Positions 1-45,831 of a stretch of DNA of 64,000 nucleotides are shown piece after piece. The stretch comes from Seriola aureovittata (Eukaryota; Chordata; Actinopteri; Carangiformes; Carangidae). The DNA lies in contig NC_079381.1 in assembly GCF_021018895.1 (NCBI RefSeq), positions 11,355,001 to 11,419,000 of the forward strand. The letters run 5' to 3'. A program made the translations under genes and the position numbers. How positions within the stretch are numbered: the first letter of the stretch is position 1; each line of letters starts with the position of its first letter. The notes beneath the pieces are model-generated. The model made no database searches, was not told the DNA's origin, and was given only the letters and a program-made list of their open reading frames with translations.

Positions 1-1131
1 ACATGTGGACTTCTAGCGGGACAGAGCCCCTGTTCATCGTAATGAGGTAACATGTCAGCCGTGAGTGTGGCTCATTGATGGGTTTTTAATAATAGTTTTT
101 GGCCGATAGAAGCACAGAGGGATAGGAGTTTTTTCATGGGGTTTGTTGTCATATTTGTATCACAGTGTTTCTCCCTTTGACTTACATACCTCACTTTGGT
201 TAAAAAAGCAGGGAGCAGTTTAAATAAAACAAACGCCTGAAATCTTGTATATATATATATATATGACCTTTTTACAAGTGACTGAACACTAGTTAGACTA
301 CCATGGATCCCCTGAGTTTTTCCTGACATCAACTTGCTGACCTGCCTGTATTTTATAGAGTTATAGTGAGGCCCATACAAATCCTGGATTTAGACCTGAT
401 CACAGTATAATCTCCAACCACAAGGCAAAAACCCTTGTGTCCATCAACATCAAAACTGACAAACAACAACATTAACATTGTTGAGAGATGGCAGCTGACA
501 TCTGTTGTGTTTTATTTATCCGCAATATCCTGAGGCAGGTACATGCAAAGACGATCACATGCACACGCACACACACGCACACACATACACACACACAGAG
601 GAGAGGGACATCTGCTAGACTGCCTGATAAAATCTCCAGCTGCTGTTGATGTCAGACTAATCTGAGTGTACCTGTGTGCTGTTGCTTGAAACCCTGCAGC
701 CTCATTAGGGCATATGAAGACTTTATCAAACCTTTCCCAGCAAAGATAATAGGCCTTTTCACACACACAGCTAATGAACGCTGCCCCCAAGGAAAGCATC
801 AAGCGCAACCGGTGTTTTATCTTGCAGTGTCTGAAATAAATGTATTTTACACAAAGTGTCCAATTATGCACACAATTTAGATGCTAGAGAGGGAAATGCG
901 TTGTAGAAATACAATATATCTGGAGGTAACAAGGAACTCCATTCTGACTTTTGAGAGACTGGAATAACAAATCACTGCCAGTAGGTTCTCATGACTTCAC
1001 AGGTTACAGCCTCAGGTATAGTGTTTTCATGTCCAAATATATGTGAAGAAGAACCCAGGAATCCTGAAAATGAAAGTTGGGTGTATTTTCCTTTTAATAC
1101 ACTGTATTTGTTTCTGTCTTCTTTCTTATAG
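1..1131 (+). other. dbh: dbh intron sequence
   Basis: I found no exon with the expected preceding DBH segment (HAHLTGRK to HYSPHFQ) here, so this is taken as intron. It contains a short (TA)n at about 248-264 and a CA-rich tract at about 562-598. Nothing else is recognisable. Confidence 0.6.
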
Positions 1132-1170
1132 ACGATCCGAGTTCTAAGAAAAATGGTGAATGTTTTACCC
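1132..1170 (+). CDS. dbh: dbh coding exon a (39 nt, phase 0 at both ends)
   Basis: Acceptor ttcttatag and donor gtgagt bound 13 codons reading TIRVLRKMVNVLP, equivalent to the human segment just before GDVLIT. It is a micro-exon and too short to appear as an open reading frame on its own. Confidence 0.85.
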
Positions 1171-4100
1171 GTGAGTATAAAGTCGACAACACTATGAAAG
1201 ACAGTGACTATTTGATGGTTTCATTTTCCACTGTGCAGATTTTACATTCAGACAAGAATGGAAGTTTTACTATTCTGCAAGCTCAGCCAACTACTCCTGA
1301 ATGGTAGGGCCCCAGATGATTTTTTTTTCCTCCCTTCGCATTCAGAGTATTGAATTAGATACTTCGCTGCTGAATAAGGTGTTTAAATGGTGTGAAAATA
1401 GGGACAGGCGGTGAAATCAGTGCCGTGATGGGAAATTCCCCCGAGAACGGTCAAGACAAAACCGTAGCAGCTGAGCAACACTCTGTTTAACAGCAAACTG
1501 GCCATTGGCTCTTTTAAATAATTTATTTTCTTAAATTATCTTTAGCTTCCTTGTTAATCTTACAATATGGTGACAACTGCTGGTGTGTTTCGGCTTGATC
1601 CTGCAGGGCGACGTCCTCATAACAAAGTGTACTTATAACACAGAAGATAGGAGCAAGCCTACGGTGGTGAGCAAAACACTATCAATATACAGAACTATTT
1701 TTATATTGCTTTTATATTATAAATTCACCTTGAGCGCTGTCAACAACAGAATAACCTTGAGTATTGCCTTCTTTGTCCTCTTTCCTCCCTCCATCTTCAA
1801 ACTCACCGTATTTTCTTCATTCTCATAATCCCTCTGACCCCACCCTCCCGTTCACCCTTTCCCATCTCACACCAAACCCCCTCGTCTCCTCAGGGAGGTT
1901 TCGGTATCATGGAGGAAATGTGTGTCAACTACATTCACTACTACCCTCGGACTCAGCTGGAGCTCTGCAAAAGCCACGTTGACGCTGGATACCTGCAGAA
2001 ATACTTTAATTTCATTAACAGGTAGCACACACACTGCCCCCCCCCCCCCCCCCCCCAGCCCTACCACCACCACCTCCCACCCCCGCCTCTCTCTAAAATC
2101 ATTTACTTGTTCCTCTTGTCCTTCATTTTCTCTTGTTCATTTAGCATCTTCCTCTCCATCTCCCGTGTGACTAAGCAATTTTTCTTTTCCACATTCATCC
2201 CTCCCCCCTCTATCCTCCGCTCCCAAGGACCAAAGTGGTGATTGCTTCTTTTAATCTCAAGAACCAGATGCTTTGTCCTATTAAAGGGAAAACTGTGTCG
2301 TCCTAACGCCATTTCTTGCTTTGCTCTTTCTTTTTTCCAATCTCTTCCTCCTTTCTCAATCTCACTCTGCCTCCTCTCTTTTATCGACTTTCCTTCAACC
2401 TCCCTCTCCTCACTCCATCCCATCCTCCCTCCAGGTTCCAGGGAAATGATCAGTGTGTGTGCGGTGAGGTTAGTGTGACGGAGCAGTATTCTCAGTTACA
2501 GTGGGACATGTTCACTGGAGAAGTGCTGGACTCCCTGTATAACACAGCCCCCATCTCCATGCACTGCAACCAGTCGAGTGCACGCCTCTTTCCTGTAAGC
2601 CCTAAATCACACACACACACACACGCACACGCACGCACACACAGACACACACACACACACTCTCTCACACTACAATGGACTGCCAAGCCACCAATTAAAC
2701 CAGTTCAAAAGCGGACATCAGTTGGACAGGAGTCAGACAAGCTGAACAGACATCTTTTTAACTTGTAATACAAACACAAACACACACACACACACATACA
2801 TACACATACACAGGATGCTTGGATCAGAGCGTATTAATTAAATACAGTTCCAAACTATGTATAGGCCTTGATCAAGATTTTTGACAGAAAAAAGCTTCTC
2901 CTTGACGTGTAACATCAGTTGTACATGCAAGTACATACACTAAGGACAAATACAGCTACGTTACACAGATCCCAGTGTTCACAAGACAAGAGTTATAATA
3001 TGCCCTGTAGTTGAATGACACTGATGCTACAGTCACTCAGTATCAGAAAGGGATGAGACAGTCCGACCAGGTCGGAGCTAGCTGGTTAGCATGCTAACTT
3101 CAGTAGAAGAAAGTGACAGAAATAGAAGAAAAACAAGAGGGTTGCTTTCCAATGCTGGACACAGCTCTTGGTGAGTAAAGGAATAAAGTTTGACGCTGAA
3201 CTTGTAACGTTTCTTCTAGACTGGTAAGTAAACAGCTGTTAATGCTAACGTTGCCTCTGTAGCGATAGCAAAACTTACAAACAAGTCCTGTAAAGTTTGT
3301 GGGGGAAAAAAACATTGTCAGCTATTATTTGTTAAGACTGTAACACTTAAAAAAAAACATTTAGATTCACAGCGAACTAGCAACATGAGCAAACACTCCA
3401 GCAGCTGTCATCACATTTTAATTAAATAATGCTAAATCCAGATTCGTTTACAGAATAATGTGATCATCACCTTTTTTCTAAATGACCAAACCAGTGAAAA
3501 AAGAACAGATAAGACCCTATCATTTTTACTAAGAAGCTGATTGAGAAAATAGGTTTTCAAGGCCTTTAAGCTCAACATCAGTGGGTGGCCTTTAAATAAA
3601 CTGAAATGCGTACCATTAATGGTGCCACCACTGGAGGGCATTTTAAAGACAACTGTTTTCAAGATATTTTGAGGGAATCCATCATGCGTGAAATATACTC
3701 AAAGTAATGCAGCAGTCCAGCTTGTAACTGTTCTCACAGTTTTTAGTCGTTGTTGCTCCAATACTCCACATAAAGTGCTGTAGTTAGTTTGGCACTTGAA
3801 AACTTTGCAAGGGATGATGAGCAATGCAGAAACTGTAGACAGACAAAAAAAGTGAAGTTTAAGCAACAAAGGTAAGAGGCAAAACAAATTGTGAAGTTCA
3901 ACCAAGACTTCTTAAAGCTGAATTCAACAACTGGAAGCCACAGCCTCACAGCAGGCAGCCACCTACTCTCCCACTACAGAGAGGTGATGGCATTTTAGTT
4001 CCATAGCCTCATCTAACTGGAGCCCACCATCTGCTCAGGTAAGTACAGGGTGACCTAGAGAGGCACAAAGAATATGCAATAACAAATAAAGCAACAATAT

Positions 4101-4768
4101 GAGATTTCTTAGGTAGTGATGACATTTAAATTTAGCTATGAGCACACAGACAGACACACACACACACACACACACACACAAGTACACAAAGTTGACTTTC
4201 CCTCCCTCACTTGACTGTCTTGTCACTCCAGGACCTGATGATGCAGACCTGTTTTCACTTTCACTGAATGAGCAGATAATCTGCATCACCACCGCCACCA
4301 ATCAGAAAAGAATACACAATAGGTCACTACAATAAAAGTTTAGTGGAACATAAATAAAGCTACACAATGTAAGCAAGCTTGCATTCTGTTGTCATTGTAA
4401 CTGTGTGATGGAATAAGTGATTTACTGACAAAACCATTAAAAAAAAGAAGACCACAGAAAAAGTGTCCTTGAGTGTATTTTTTGAAGATGCACAATGTTT
4501 GATCCATTGTTCAGTGACAACTATGTAATTACCTCAATAAAATGTGCTGTCTAGATATCAAGGGCAGCACCTGTTTTTGTCATTCTTTGAAATTTTTAGG
4601 ACCCAACAACAACACATCACATGTCTAAAACATCATATACATTTGTTTCTCCAGGGAGAGTGGGACAATCAGCCTGTACCAGTGGTGACCGCCGTGCTTG
4701 AAAAGCCTCGCTACCCCTGTGAGGGAGGAGCTGCACCCACCAGCCAACCCCTTACACCCCCAGTCTGA
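1132..4768 (+). CDS. dbh: dopamine beta-hydroxylase, C-terminal five coding exons (partial at the window's left edge)
   Basis: Copper- and ascorbate-dependent monooxygenase that converts dopamine to noradrenaline inside secretory vesicles. Coding exons: 1132-1170, 1607-1666, 1894-2021, 2435-2594 and 4655-4768. All junctions are GT-AG and in frame, giving 166 residues plus a TGA stop. The joined protein follows the human DBH C-terminus: GDVLITKCTYNTEDR, then GGFGIMEEMCVNYIHYYP, then APISMHCNQSS, then GEWDNQPVP. The methionine of SMHC is the ligand of the catalytic copper (CuM) in this family. The CxC pair in DQCVCGE matches the cysteines that make interchain disulphides in mammals. The HxH copper motif and the DOMON domain lie in exons to the left of position 1. 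The CTYNTEDR/EEMCVNY wording separates it from the paralogue MOXD1. The C-terminal tail after YPCEGG is shorter than in human and proline rich. The assignment is supported further by sardh lying next to it tail to tail, as in human. Confidence 0.95.
1607..1666 (+). CDS. dbh: dbh coding exon b (60 nt)
   Basis: Acceptor cctgcag, donor gtgagc. It encodes 20 codons, GDVLITKCTYNTEDRSKPTV, the strongly conserved cysteine-containing strand of the second copper domain. Confidence 0.95.
1894..2021 (+). CDS. dbh: dbh coding exon c (128 nt, ends phase 2)
   Basis: Acceptor ctcctcag, donor gtagca. It encodes GGFGIMEEMCVNYIHYYP and LELCKSHVDAGYLQKYFN, collinear with human DBH. A run of 20 C starts 15 nt after the donor. 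Confidence 0.95.
2037..2056 (+). repeat. C20 homopolymer
   Basis: An uninterrupted run of C beginning 15 nt after the donor of dbh exon c. The opposite strand is G20. Confidence 0.9.
2435..2594 (+). CDS. dbh: dbh coding exon d (160 nt), carries the CuM methionine
   Basis: Acceptor ctccag, donor gtaagc. The exon encodes FQGNDQCVCGEVSVTEQ and ends with APISMHCNQSSARLFP. The Met of SMHC is the CuM ligand. A CA-rich microsatellite begins 15 nt into the next intron. Confidence 0.95.
2609..2660 (+). repeat. compound (CA)n with CG interruptions
   Basis: CA dinucleotides interrupted by acgc and acag units, starting 15 nt after the donor of dbh exon d. Confidence 0.85.
4655..4768 (+). CDS. dbh: dbh last coding exon (114 nt, TGA stop)
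   Basis: Acceptor tttctccag. It encodes GEWDNQPVPVVTAVLEKPRY and a short proline-rich tail ending PLTPPV, then TGA at 4766-4768. GEWxxQPLP is diagnostic of DBH C-termini. Confidence 0.95.
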   Translation, partial: GEWDNQPVPVVTAVLEKPRYPCEGGAAPTSQPLTPPV

Positions 4769-5230
4769 GGCCTGGCAGCACCTAACCTGGGGCAAGTTAA
4801 AGAAGCTCCTGTGACTTGGCAGAATTTCATGGTTTCATCTATATGTTCGGGGACAGATGACATCTTGTTTTTTGACGTCTGCTGTAATTATATGTGTGTA
4901 TAAACATCCCACTGTCTGTGTTATTATTAGCAGACACAAGTTAATGAAAAGTCATAATCACATGTCAAGTGTCAATGCAAAGATTTGGGACAGGCATGCA
5001 ACAAACAAAAATAAGCGCAAAAAGCAAATTGGTGCTATGGACAAAAGTGTTGTGAAGCCTTGCTGTTGGCCATTAACATCTGTTGCATTACTTGAAAAGT
5101 AAATGATTATTGTTTTACAACTCCTTCATATTTATTGTGTTCTGTTTTATTCCCCACGATTCTGTTGATAATGACTAAACCATTATTAAAATGTGATTAT
5201 TATGTTATTTGGTGAATAATTGTAGTCTGT

Positions 5231-5236
5231 AATAAA
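5231..5236 (+). promoter_or_regulatory. dbh: candidate proximal poly(A) signal of dbh
   Basis: AATAAA on the plus strand 463 nt after the stop, in an AT-rich context with a downstream TTGGGTTG stretch. Confidence 0.5.
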
Positions 5237-5392
5237 CACTAATGAATGACTTGGGTTGTATTCATAGACATATATATATATAAAAAACTCATTTTAATTC
5301 ATAACTTTTATTAGAGTAATTGACCACTGTAATCTACACTCTCTTTGGCTACATACCGCTGTGTGTCCTTGCATCATTTTTTTGTGTTAAAT

Positions 5393-5398
5393 AATAAA
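5393..5398 (+). promoter_or_regulatory. dbh: candidate distal poly(A) signal of dbh
   Basis: AATAAA on the plus strand, 625 nt after the dbh stop. It is 30 bp from the nearest minus-strand AATAAA, so the two transcripts would end almost on top of each other. Confidence 0.45.
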
Positions 5399-5428
5399 TG
5401 TCACAAAATTTTGGCAGTTAAAAAGGCT

Positions 5429-5434
5429 TTTATT
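5429..5434 (-). promoter_or_regulatory. sardh: candidate distal poly(A) signal of sardh
   Basis: TTTATT on the plus strand, that is AATAAA on the minus strand, about 2.5 kb downstream of the sardh stop. A second minus-strand AATAAA stands at 5649-5654. Nothing nearer the stop looks usable. Confidence 0.4.
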
Positions 5435-7953
5435 AATACATGAATCACTTTGGACAGAATAAATGAATCTAGCTTAACATTAAATGTATGATTTGACTGG
5501 TCATTACATCCTCCCTCTGACTGATCATTCCTGTTGTTTGAAAAAACATTAGACAACAATAACAAGGACGCACAATTTTTAAAAAAAAAAGGACCATATT
5601 TAAAAGCTCAGCAATGAGAAATTAATAATTTTTGGCACTTCACCTGCTTTTATTGTCACCAAAGCATTAATTTTTTGCAATATTCACATCACACTCTGGG
5701 AAGATGAGAAGTTATATAAACTGTATTAGGAAAAACCTCTGGGCTCATTGTGGTAGAGGACCAGTAGTGATAGTGTTTATCAGCCTGTTTCACATTTCCC
5801 ATATAAATCTTGTTATTAACCTAAGCTACTCCTGAGAACAACAATTTCAATGATTAATGGCCTTCTGGGCAGAATCAATGAATCATTCCGCATTAGTAAA
5901 CATTTTGTGTTGAACGTGCAGCAACACACATCTGAGAGGCAAGTAGTGGTTATGCACGCGAATGCCCTCCTTTACTCCTTTACTTTGTTTTGGCTGCTGG
6001 TCACATAGTGTGTGCAATGAGCTTTGGTTTTTGGTTCGGCCTAAACCGCGCTCATGCAAGTGGATGTAAACATAGGTGGAAAATATAATCCATAATCAAA
6101 TTATATGTTATGTGTCATTAAACAGAAACTACATTTTTTTAGTTGACTTATAAACACAAAGAATTAACAAAACATCTTTAATTGCTGCACCACCAGCACC
6201 TGCCTTTAAGGCATTAATCGGTTATCAAGTTATTAAACTAGTGATTTCTCTATTTGCTGTCGCACTTTTTCCTTATTTCAGCCCCAGAAATATCGACACA
6301 AACCACGTGCTTCCTAGCTAGCAAACCTGTTAGCAGTTTTTATGTATATTTACACACACACGCACCCACACACAGTATACCTTAAAAGGCAAAATAAAGT
6401 CCAAATATAAAGACACTCTGCACAATTCATATTTGAGATTTTCCACAGTATTATTACACAAGTCCTACAGTACAGCCCTACTATATCACTCGCTACTCCA
6501 CAGCACTAAGTTCATGTTTTGAAATTATTCATTAATGAGGCTTGGGCTGTTTTCAATGCACTTCCTGCAGTAACTTCACAGTTACTCGTAGAAAACAAAG
6601 AGAGGCGATAATGCCCCCTGAACTGCTTTACTGTGAAGCAGATGCACAAAATGTTGACTTTGATTTAACAACACAAGACAAATGGGAGCTCTTAAGCATA
6701 CAAACTGTAAGCAGATAGCCTCATTAAAGAACAATGTATCGGTTAAAAAAACAAACAAAGAAAAAAAAAAAAAACACGAAGCAAAACTAAGAGCATTGAG
6801 TTTGCAGACAGCGGCAACAGCAGATTAAAACTGCAGAGCAGAGCGATACGGGGACGGATCAGGAAAACAGGGGGGTTGTATCTGTTAACAGCAGCTTTCT
6901 GATAACTGTTGTCTTTTTCTGTCACTCTTCTTCAGCACTGTTTTGTCCCCGGCTGCTACACTGTGCCTCGGGGTGTTTCTTTCTTGCTTTCCCTCCAACT
7001 ATGATAAACACTCAGGCTGTCTGCCTCAGATTTAGATACGACATGAGCAAGTAAAACTCTGTTTAGTCATTATTATCAGCACAAACATCAGTCACTGTAA
7101 TCTGACTCTAACTGCCTGTGGGGCGGCTGTGTAGTTTGAGAATACTTGTGTTCCCCAATACAGCACTGTATGGCCTCATAGGATAAATAAGAAATGAAAT
7201 ATTACAGCACTACATTATTATAAACTATACCGCGCTTGAAGGACAAGATTAGAATTAACGACCTGAGTCTATTAACAGCCTGTTTCTACACAGAGGCCCT
7301 GGCCACTAATTGAGAATTTATGGAATTGTCTTTGAGTAAAAACACACATGCACCTGTAATGGTGACTTTCAGCGCTGTTAGCAGTGCTTTAGTTACAGGG
7401 GCAACAGCTGTCTGATCTGCGTTTAAAATATTACCAGCACACCTAGAACCATGGTCGTGAATCACTGTTATACAAGCTGCTAGCTCTTCATTAAGACTTG
7501 TTTGATTACTGGAAATAGTAAGAGAGATTTACTTCTTGAATTTGTCTTCATACTAATACCACTCACACTCGAGCATTCACAAGAGAACACAGTTACTCTC
7601 AAAATCCAGGGTGGGCATAAAAATGTGGAGCCGAGACCTTGAAGCACAACAAAAACAAATCATTTTCAGCACTTCTTTGAAATCTTGATATAGATTTTAG
7701 ACCATGCATAAAATGCTAAATTTTACAATGAGCATATGCACCATCACATCCACTTCAGTTCTATTAAATCACAGATATAATCCAAATTAAATTACCAACA
7801 TTTGAGATACCTAGTATTTGACAGAGAGGTAAAGACTAAACCAGATGCACCTGCATGTAGAAAAAAAAAAAAAAAAAAAATCAGTTGCACCTCTCTCTCT
7901 CTCATTCTCCAACCAGAGTGTGCTTGCTTTAGTTTTTACATTTGTGGTCCTTC
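5435..7953 (-). other. sardh 3' UTR or intergenic sequence
   Basis: This 2.5 kb has no coding potential on either strand. If the minus-strand AATAAA sites near 5.4-5.65 kb are used, most of it is sardh 3' UTR. It includes an A20 run at 7861-7880 (U-run in the sardh transcript). Confidence 0.4.
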
Positions 7954-42498
<34,545 letters not shown>

Positions 42499-42504
42499 GG
42501 TCCC

Positions 42505-44241
42505 CTGCGGACAGTCAGAGGACACAAAGGGACAGTGTGAAGCTGCAGAAGCATATGTTGATTGTGTTGCGCAAAATAGGCAAGGTCTCAGAATGATGTC
42601 ATGTAAATGCAACTAATTTCAAAGTTATTAACAAAAACATTTTTTTTTTTCAAACTACATGATAACATGACAATGACATTTACATTTATTCATTAAACAG
42701 ACACCTTTATCCAAAGCACTAAGGAGTGAGAGACATCGCTAAGCTTCAGTGCAGTAGGAGGCCTTGAAGTAAGCATTACACACTAACTTTGCTCAATACG
42801 ACAACGTGCAAAGGGATCAGTTAAAGAAGTGTTCCCAAAGTAAATGCTAGTTTGGCATGTCAGGGTGTTAGGGGTGTTAGGAGAGGAAGTGCTCTCAGAA
42901 GAGACGAGTCTTCAAGACATTCTTAAAGATAGAGAGGGACGCCCTGGCTCTGATAGCATTCAGTAGCTTGTTCCATCATAAGGGGACCACAAAAGAGAAC
43001 AGTCTGGACTGAGATTGTCTCGGTTGCAGGGATGGCAATGTTCCATGGAGGAATGCAGTGGCTGAGAAGCAGGCTATGTGTGATTGAGTAGATAGATTGG
43101 TGCAGACCCAGAAGTAACTCTGTAGGAAAGCAATAGTGACTTTAATTTGATTCCGGCGGTCAATGAGTATAACACTTACTGTATGTGTACAGTATATTCA
43201 GCATTTGCTTGTTCTGGCTGCAGAGGATACGTATGTCACACTTATTCAAATCCAAAGTTTGGCTACCATCGCAACCAAATGGAATTGTGCATTATTTTAT
43301 ATACAAAACAGTAAAAATGTTCAAGAAAAGTCGGGTAAAGCAGGTGGCTTGAAATGATGTTATAAAGTCCAGGCAGCAGTCATCCGCTTTGATTAATGTC
43401 CTAGACTTCAACCACCAACAAGTCAAGTCTGCTGCTCGCTGCAATCTGAACTCACAAAAGATGAGTCAGCAAAAACAAAATTCCTCTATGGAGATCAAGG
43501 TTCGGAGTTTCACATTATCACTAAAAAAGACTAGTTAAGCTGCAACTTTAACTTGGCCACTGAATGAGAGTGTTGCATAGAGGGGTTAAATACTTCCTCT
43601 GTCATCTGAATGTTTGCAGATGGATAAAAAGTAACTGAGATCAGGTGCTTTGATCAGGTGCATCAGTTCCAGCTGTCACCAACCCCAACATTACACTAAT
43701 AATTACTCAACTGAAATGTGCACTGTCTGCACATACTTGAACTGAGAATGAGGAGAAACAGGTTTAAGGTGGCATTTGTAATTACTGAATGACTGGACTT
43801 TATCCGTCTACACCAAATGATCATTCATCTATTTCCCTTGCAGACTTAACTCAAGCAAATATTTTCACAGTGAGATTTGAAAGAGAAAATCGCTGCCAGC
43901 TTCATGAGAAGTGTGCACAAACTGAAACGCTTAAATGCGACAGGGGTGTTGTATTAACATCTGCACTGTAAAGTTTTCACAACATTTTCTGAACACCCAG
44001 TGTCGCTCGATTGTACGCGAGAATAAACGAGAACATACACACTAACATGCATAACAGAACATGTGCCTTTAACAGACTGTAGCCTACGCCACGTACCAAA
44101 GTAACGTGGCATAAAACGCTTCATGTGACCCCCCCCCCCCAACGAGCATTGAACACAGATCACCGTAACAGACCCTGCAGGATGCCTCATGCAGTAACTA
44201 TGTTGCGTGAAAGCGCTTTGATCTCGGACATGCACACTTAC
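42505..44241 (-). other. sardh: inferred 5' UTR intron of sardh
   Basis: On the minus strand a good acceptor (pyrimidine tract then tgtccgcag) ends at 42505, six bases before the ATG context. A matching donor AAGC/gtaagt stands at 44241. Together they suggest a 1.7-kb intron in the 5' UTR. It contains a LINE 3' fragment at about 42674-43160. Inferred from splice signals alone. Confidence 0.5.
42674..43160 (-). mobile_element. L2-like LINE, 3' fragment
   Basis: On the minus strand the segment at about 42901-42980 translates as WNKLLNAIRARASLSIFKN then VLKTRLF and stop, the usual C-terminus of L2-type ORF2. It ends with the same tail as the 28-kb and 37-kb copies (ccaaagcactaagg, gaggccttgaagtaag on the plus strand). 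It lies in the presumed sardh 5' UTR intron. Confidence 0.7.
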
Positions 44242-44520
44242 GCTTACGCTTCCGCTTCGTTACAGACTCGTCCCGGCCACGCTCGATGCAAGATGTTTCA
44301 GAAAAGCTGAAAAAAAAAAAAAGTTTGCAGAGTGAGGGGATCGCAGTCGCGGGAAAATGGCCGAATACTTTTGTACGTCAGCGAGAGAGAGAGAGAGAGG
44401 GAGAGAGGGGGAGAGAGAGAGAGAGAACGAGAGAGAGAGATGGCTTTAAAGTGTGTCACAGGCGGTTCAGTAGCTGTCAGATGGTGTGAGTTGCAGCTGT
44501 AGTTTTTGCCTTCACCCCTC
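44242..44520 (-). promoter_or_regulatory. sardh: candidate sardh first exon and promoter
   Basis: A locally CpG-rich stretch in AT-rich surroundings, upstream of the predicted 5' UTR donor. On the plus strand 44349-44362 reads GCGGGAAAATGGCC, combining an E2F-like TTTCCCGC and a YY1-like GCCATTTT on the minus strand. A (GA)n tract follows at 44382-44440. The transcription start is not determined. Confidence 0.4.
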
Positions 44521-44769
44521 CCCACTCAGTTTGACAAGTCGACCATCTATAGTGTAGACATGCATATGTGTAAATCCTGAGGAGAGATAATTTGTTACCA
44601 ACCCAAAACAGGGTTTCAAATCCCAGCAAAACTATTCAGGATATTTCAGTCCCTTGATTAATCAAACTGCACAGACGTGAGTAGAAACCAATGGCCTAAT
44701 GCTGGAGAAATACCTTGAAATCTCATAAACTGTATAGCACCCAATTGTCAGCAAAATGATACATAAATA

Positions 44770-44793
44770 TACATATATATACGGTATACATAT

Positions 44794-44870
<77 letters not shown>

Positions 44871-44872
44871 TA
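44770..44872 (+). repeat. compound (TA)n-(GATA)n microsatellite
   Basis: An alternating TA stretch followed by about ten GATA units at 44831-44870, upstream of the predicted sardh first exon. Confidence 0.95.
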
Positions 44873-45755
44873 CATGATCTGTGGAGTTAAAACTTGCGCC
44901 AGTATGGTCCTTTAAGGTGTTAAAAGACCTGTAAAGTCCAGGGATCAGGACTCACCAGAGCTTATGTGAGGTTGTAGTTGTTACCTTTGATATGCACTTT
45001 TTTTTATTGCTTTGATAATTTAGTGAGAAATGTATTTAAATTTGTTTGAATGGATTCATCAACTGCAGACAAAGTTACACAAAGATTAGGCAATGAAGAC
45101 TCACCTGTTCCCACTTTCACCAGCACCTCTGAGAGACCATATACTGGCGTGTAGAACTGTTCTTTTTTTTTTTAGACTTTGTGGAAGCGCGGACTATTTT
45201 TCTTATGTATCTGCCCTCTTCGCTCTGTCAATATTTTTCTTCCATCTGCCTGTGCATGTGTTTGTGTGTGTGGTGTGTGTGTGTGTGTACGTGTTAGGGG
45301 ATGTCAGGGTGGCAGCTGCAGGAACTGCTGAAGTCCTCAAGGTCCTGAGACCAAACCAAGCAGAAGTAGAACATCAGTTCAACATAGAATGATCATGTAC
45401 AGTAAGTACAGTTTGTATGTGTATATGTGAGGAACTGGATACATCCAGTAGTTATGGTGAACTTGCAGCGGGGAATAAATGGCGAGAGGAGAAGAGACTA
45501 GAAGAGAAAACAATTTAAAACCTAAAACAACTTTGCCTACGTAACGCAACATTATGAAACCTTATGTCCTGAGCCATATGCAGTTTCTCTGACTGCCAAG
45601 TTGATCTCATGAAACCCCACCTCCAAACCAGCAGCCAATAAGGTGCTGAGTTTAGGTTCCCTCCTGTGACAGAGGGTTCTCTCCAGTTCATACAGCTTTG
45701 AACAGGACAGGAACTGAATATAGGAGCTGCAGTCAATCCCTCAGTCTTCTCTAGG

Positions 45756-45756
<1 letters not shown>

Positions 45757-45792
<36 letters not shown>

Positions 45793-45799
45793 GTGTGTG

Positions 45800-45831
<32 letters not shown>
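45757..45831 (+). repeat. compound (TG)n microsatellite
   Basis: TG repeats with ttg and ttt interruptions in the sardh-cercam intergenic region. Confidence 0.95.

Larger units (their letters stand above)
4769..5430 (+). other. dbh: dbh 3' UTR (inferred)
   Basis: AT-rich sequence follows the dbh stop. Two plus-strand AATAAA hexamers stand at 5231-5236 and 5393-5398, either of which could end the transcript. No coding potential is seen. Confidence 0.6.

Noticed and set aside
1132..4768. Assignment of the first gene as moxd1
   Set aside because: CTYNTEDR, EEMCVNYIHYYP and GEWxxQPVP follow DBH, and the neighbouring sardh supports it.
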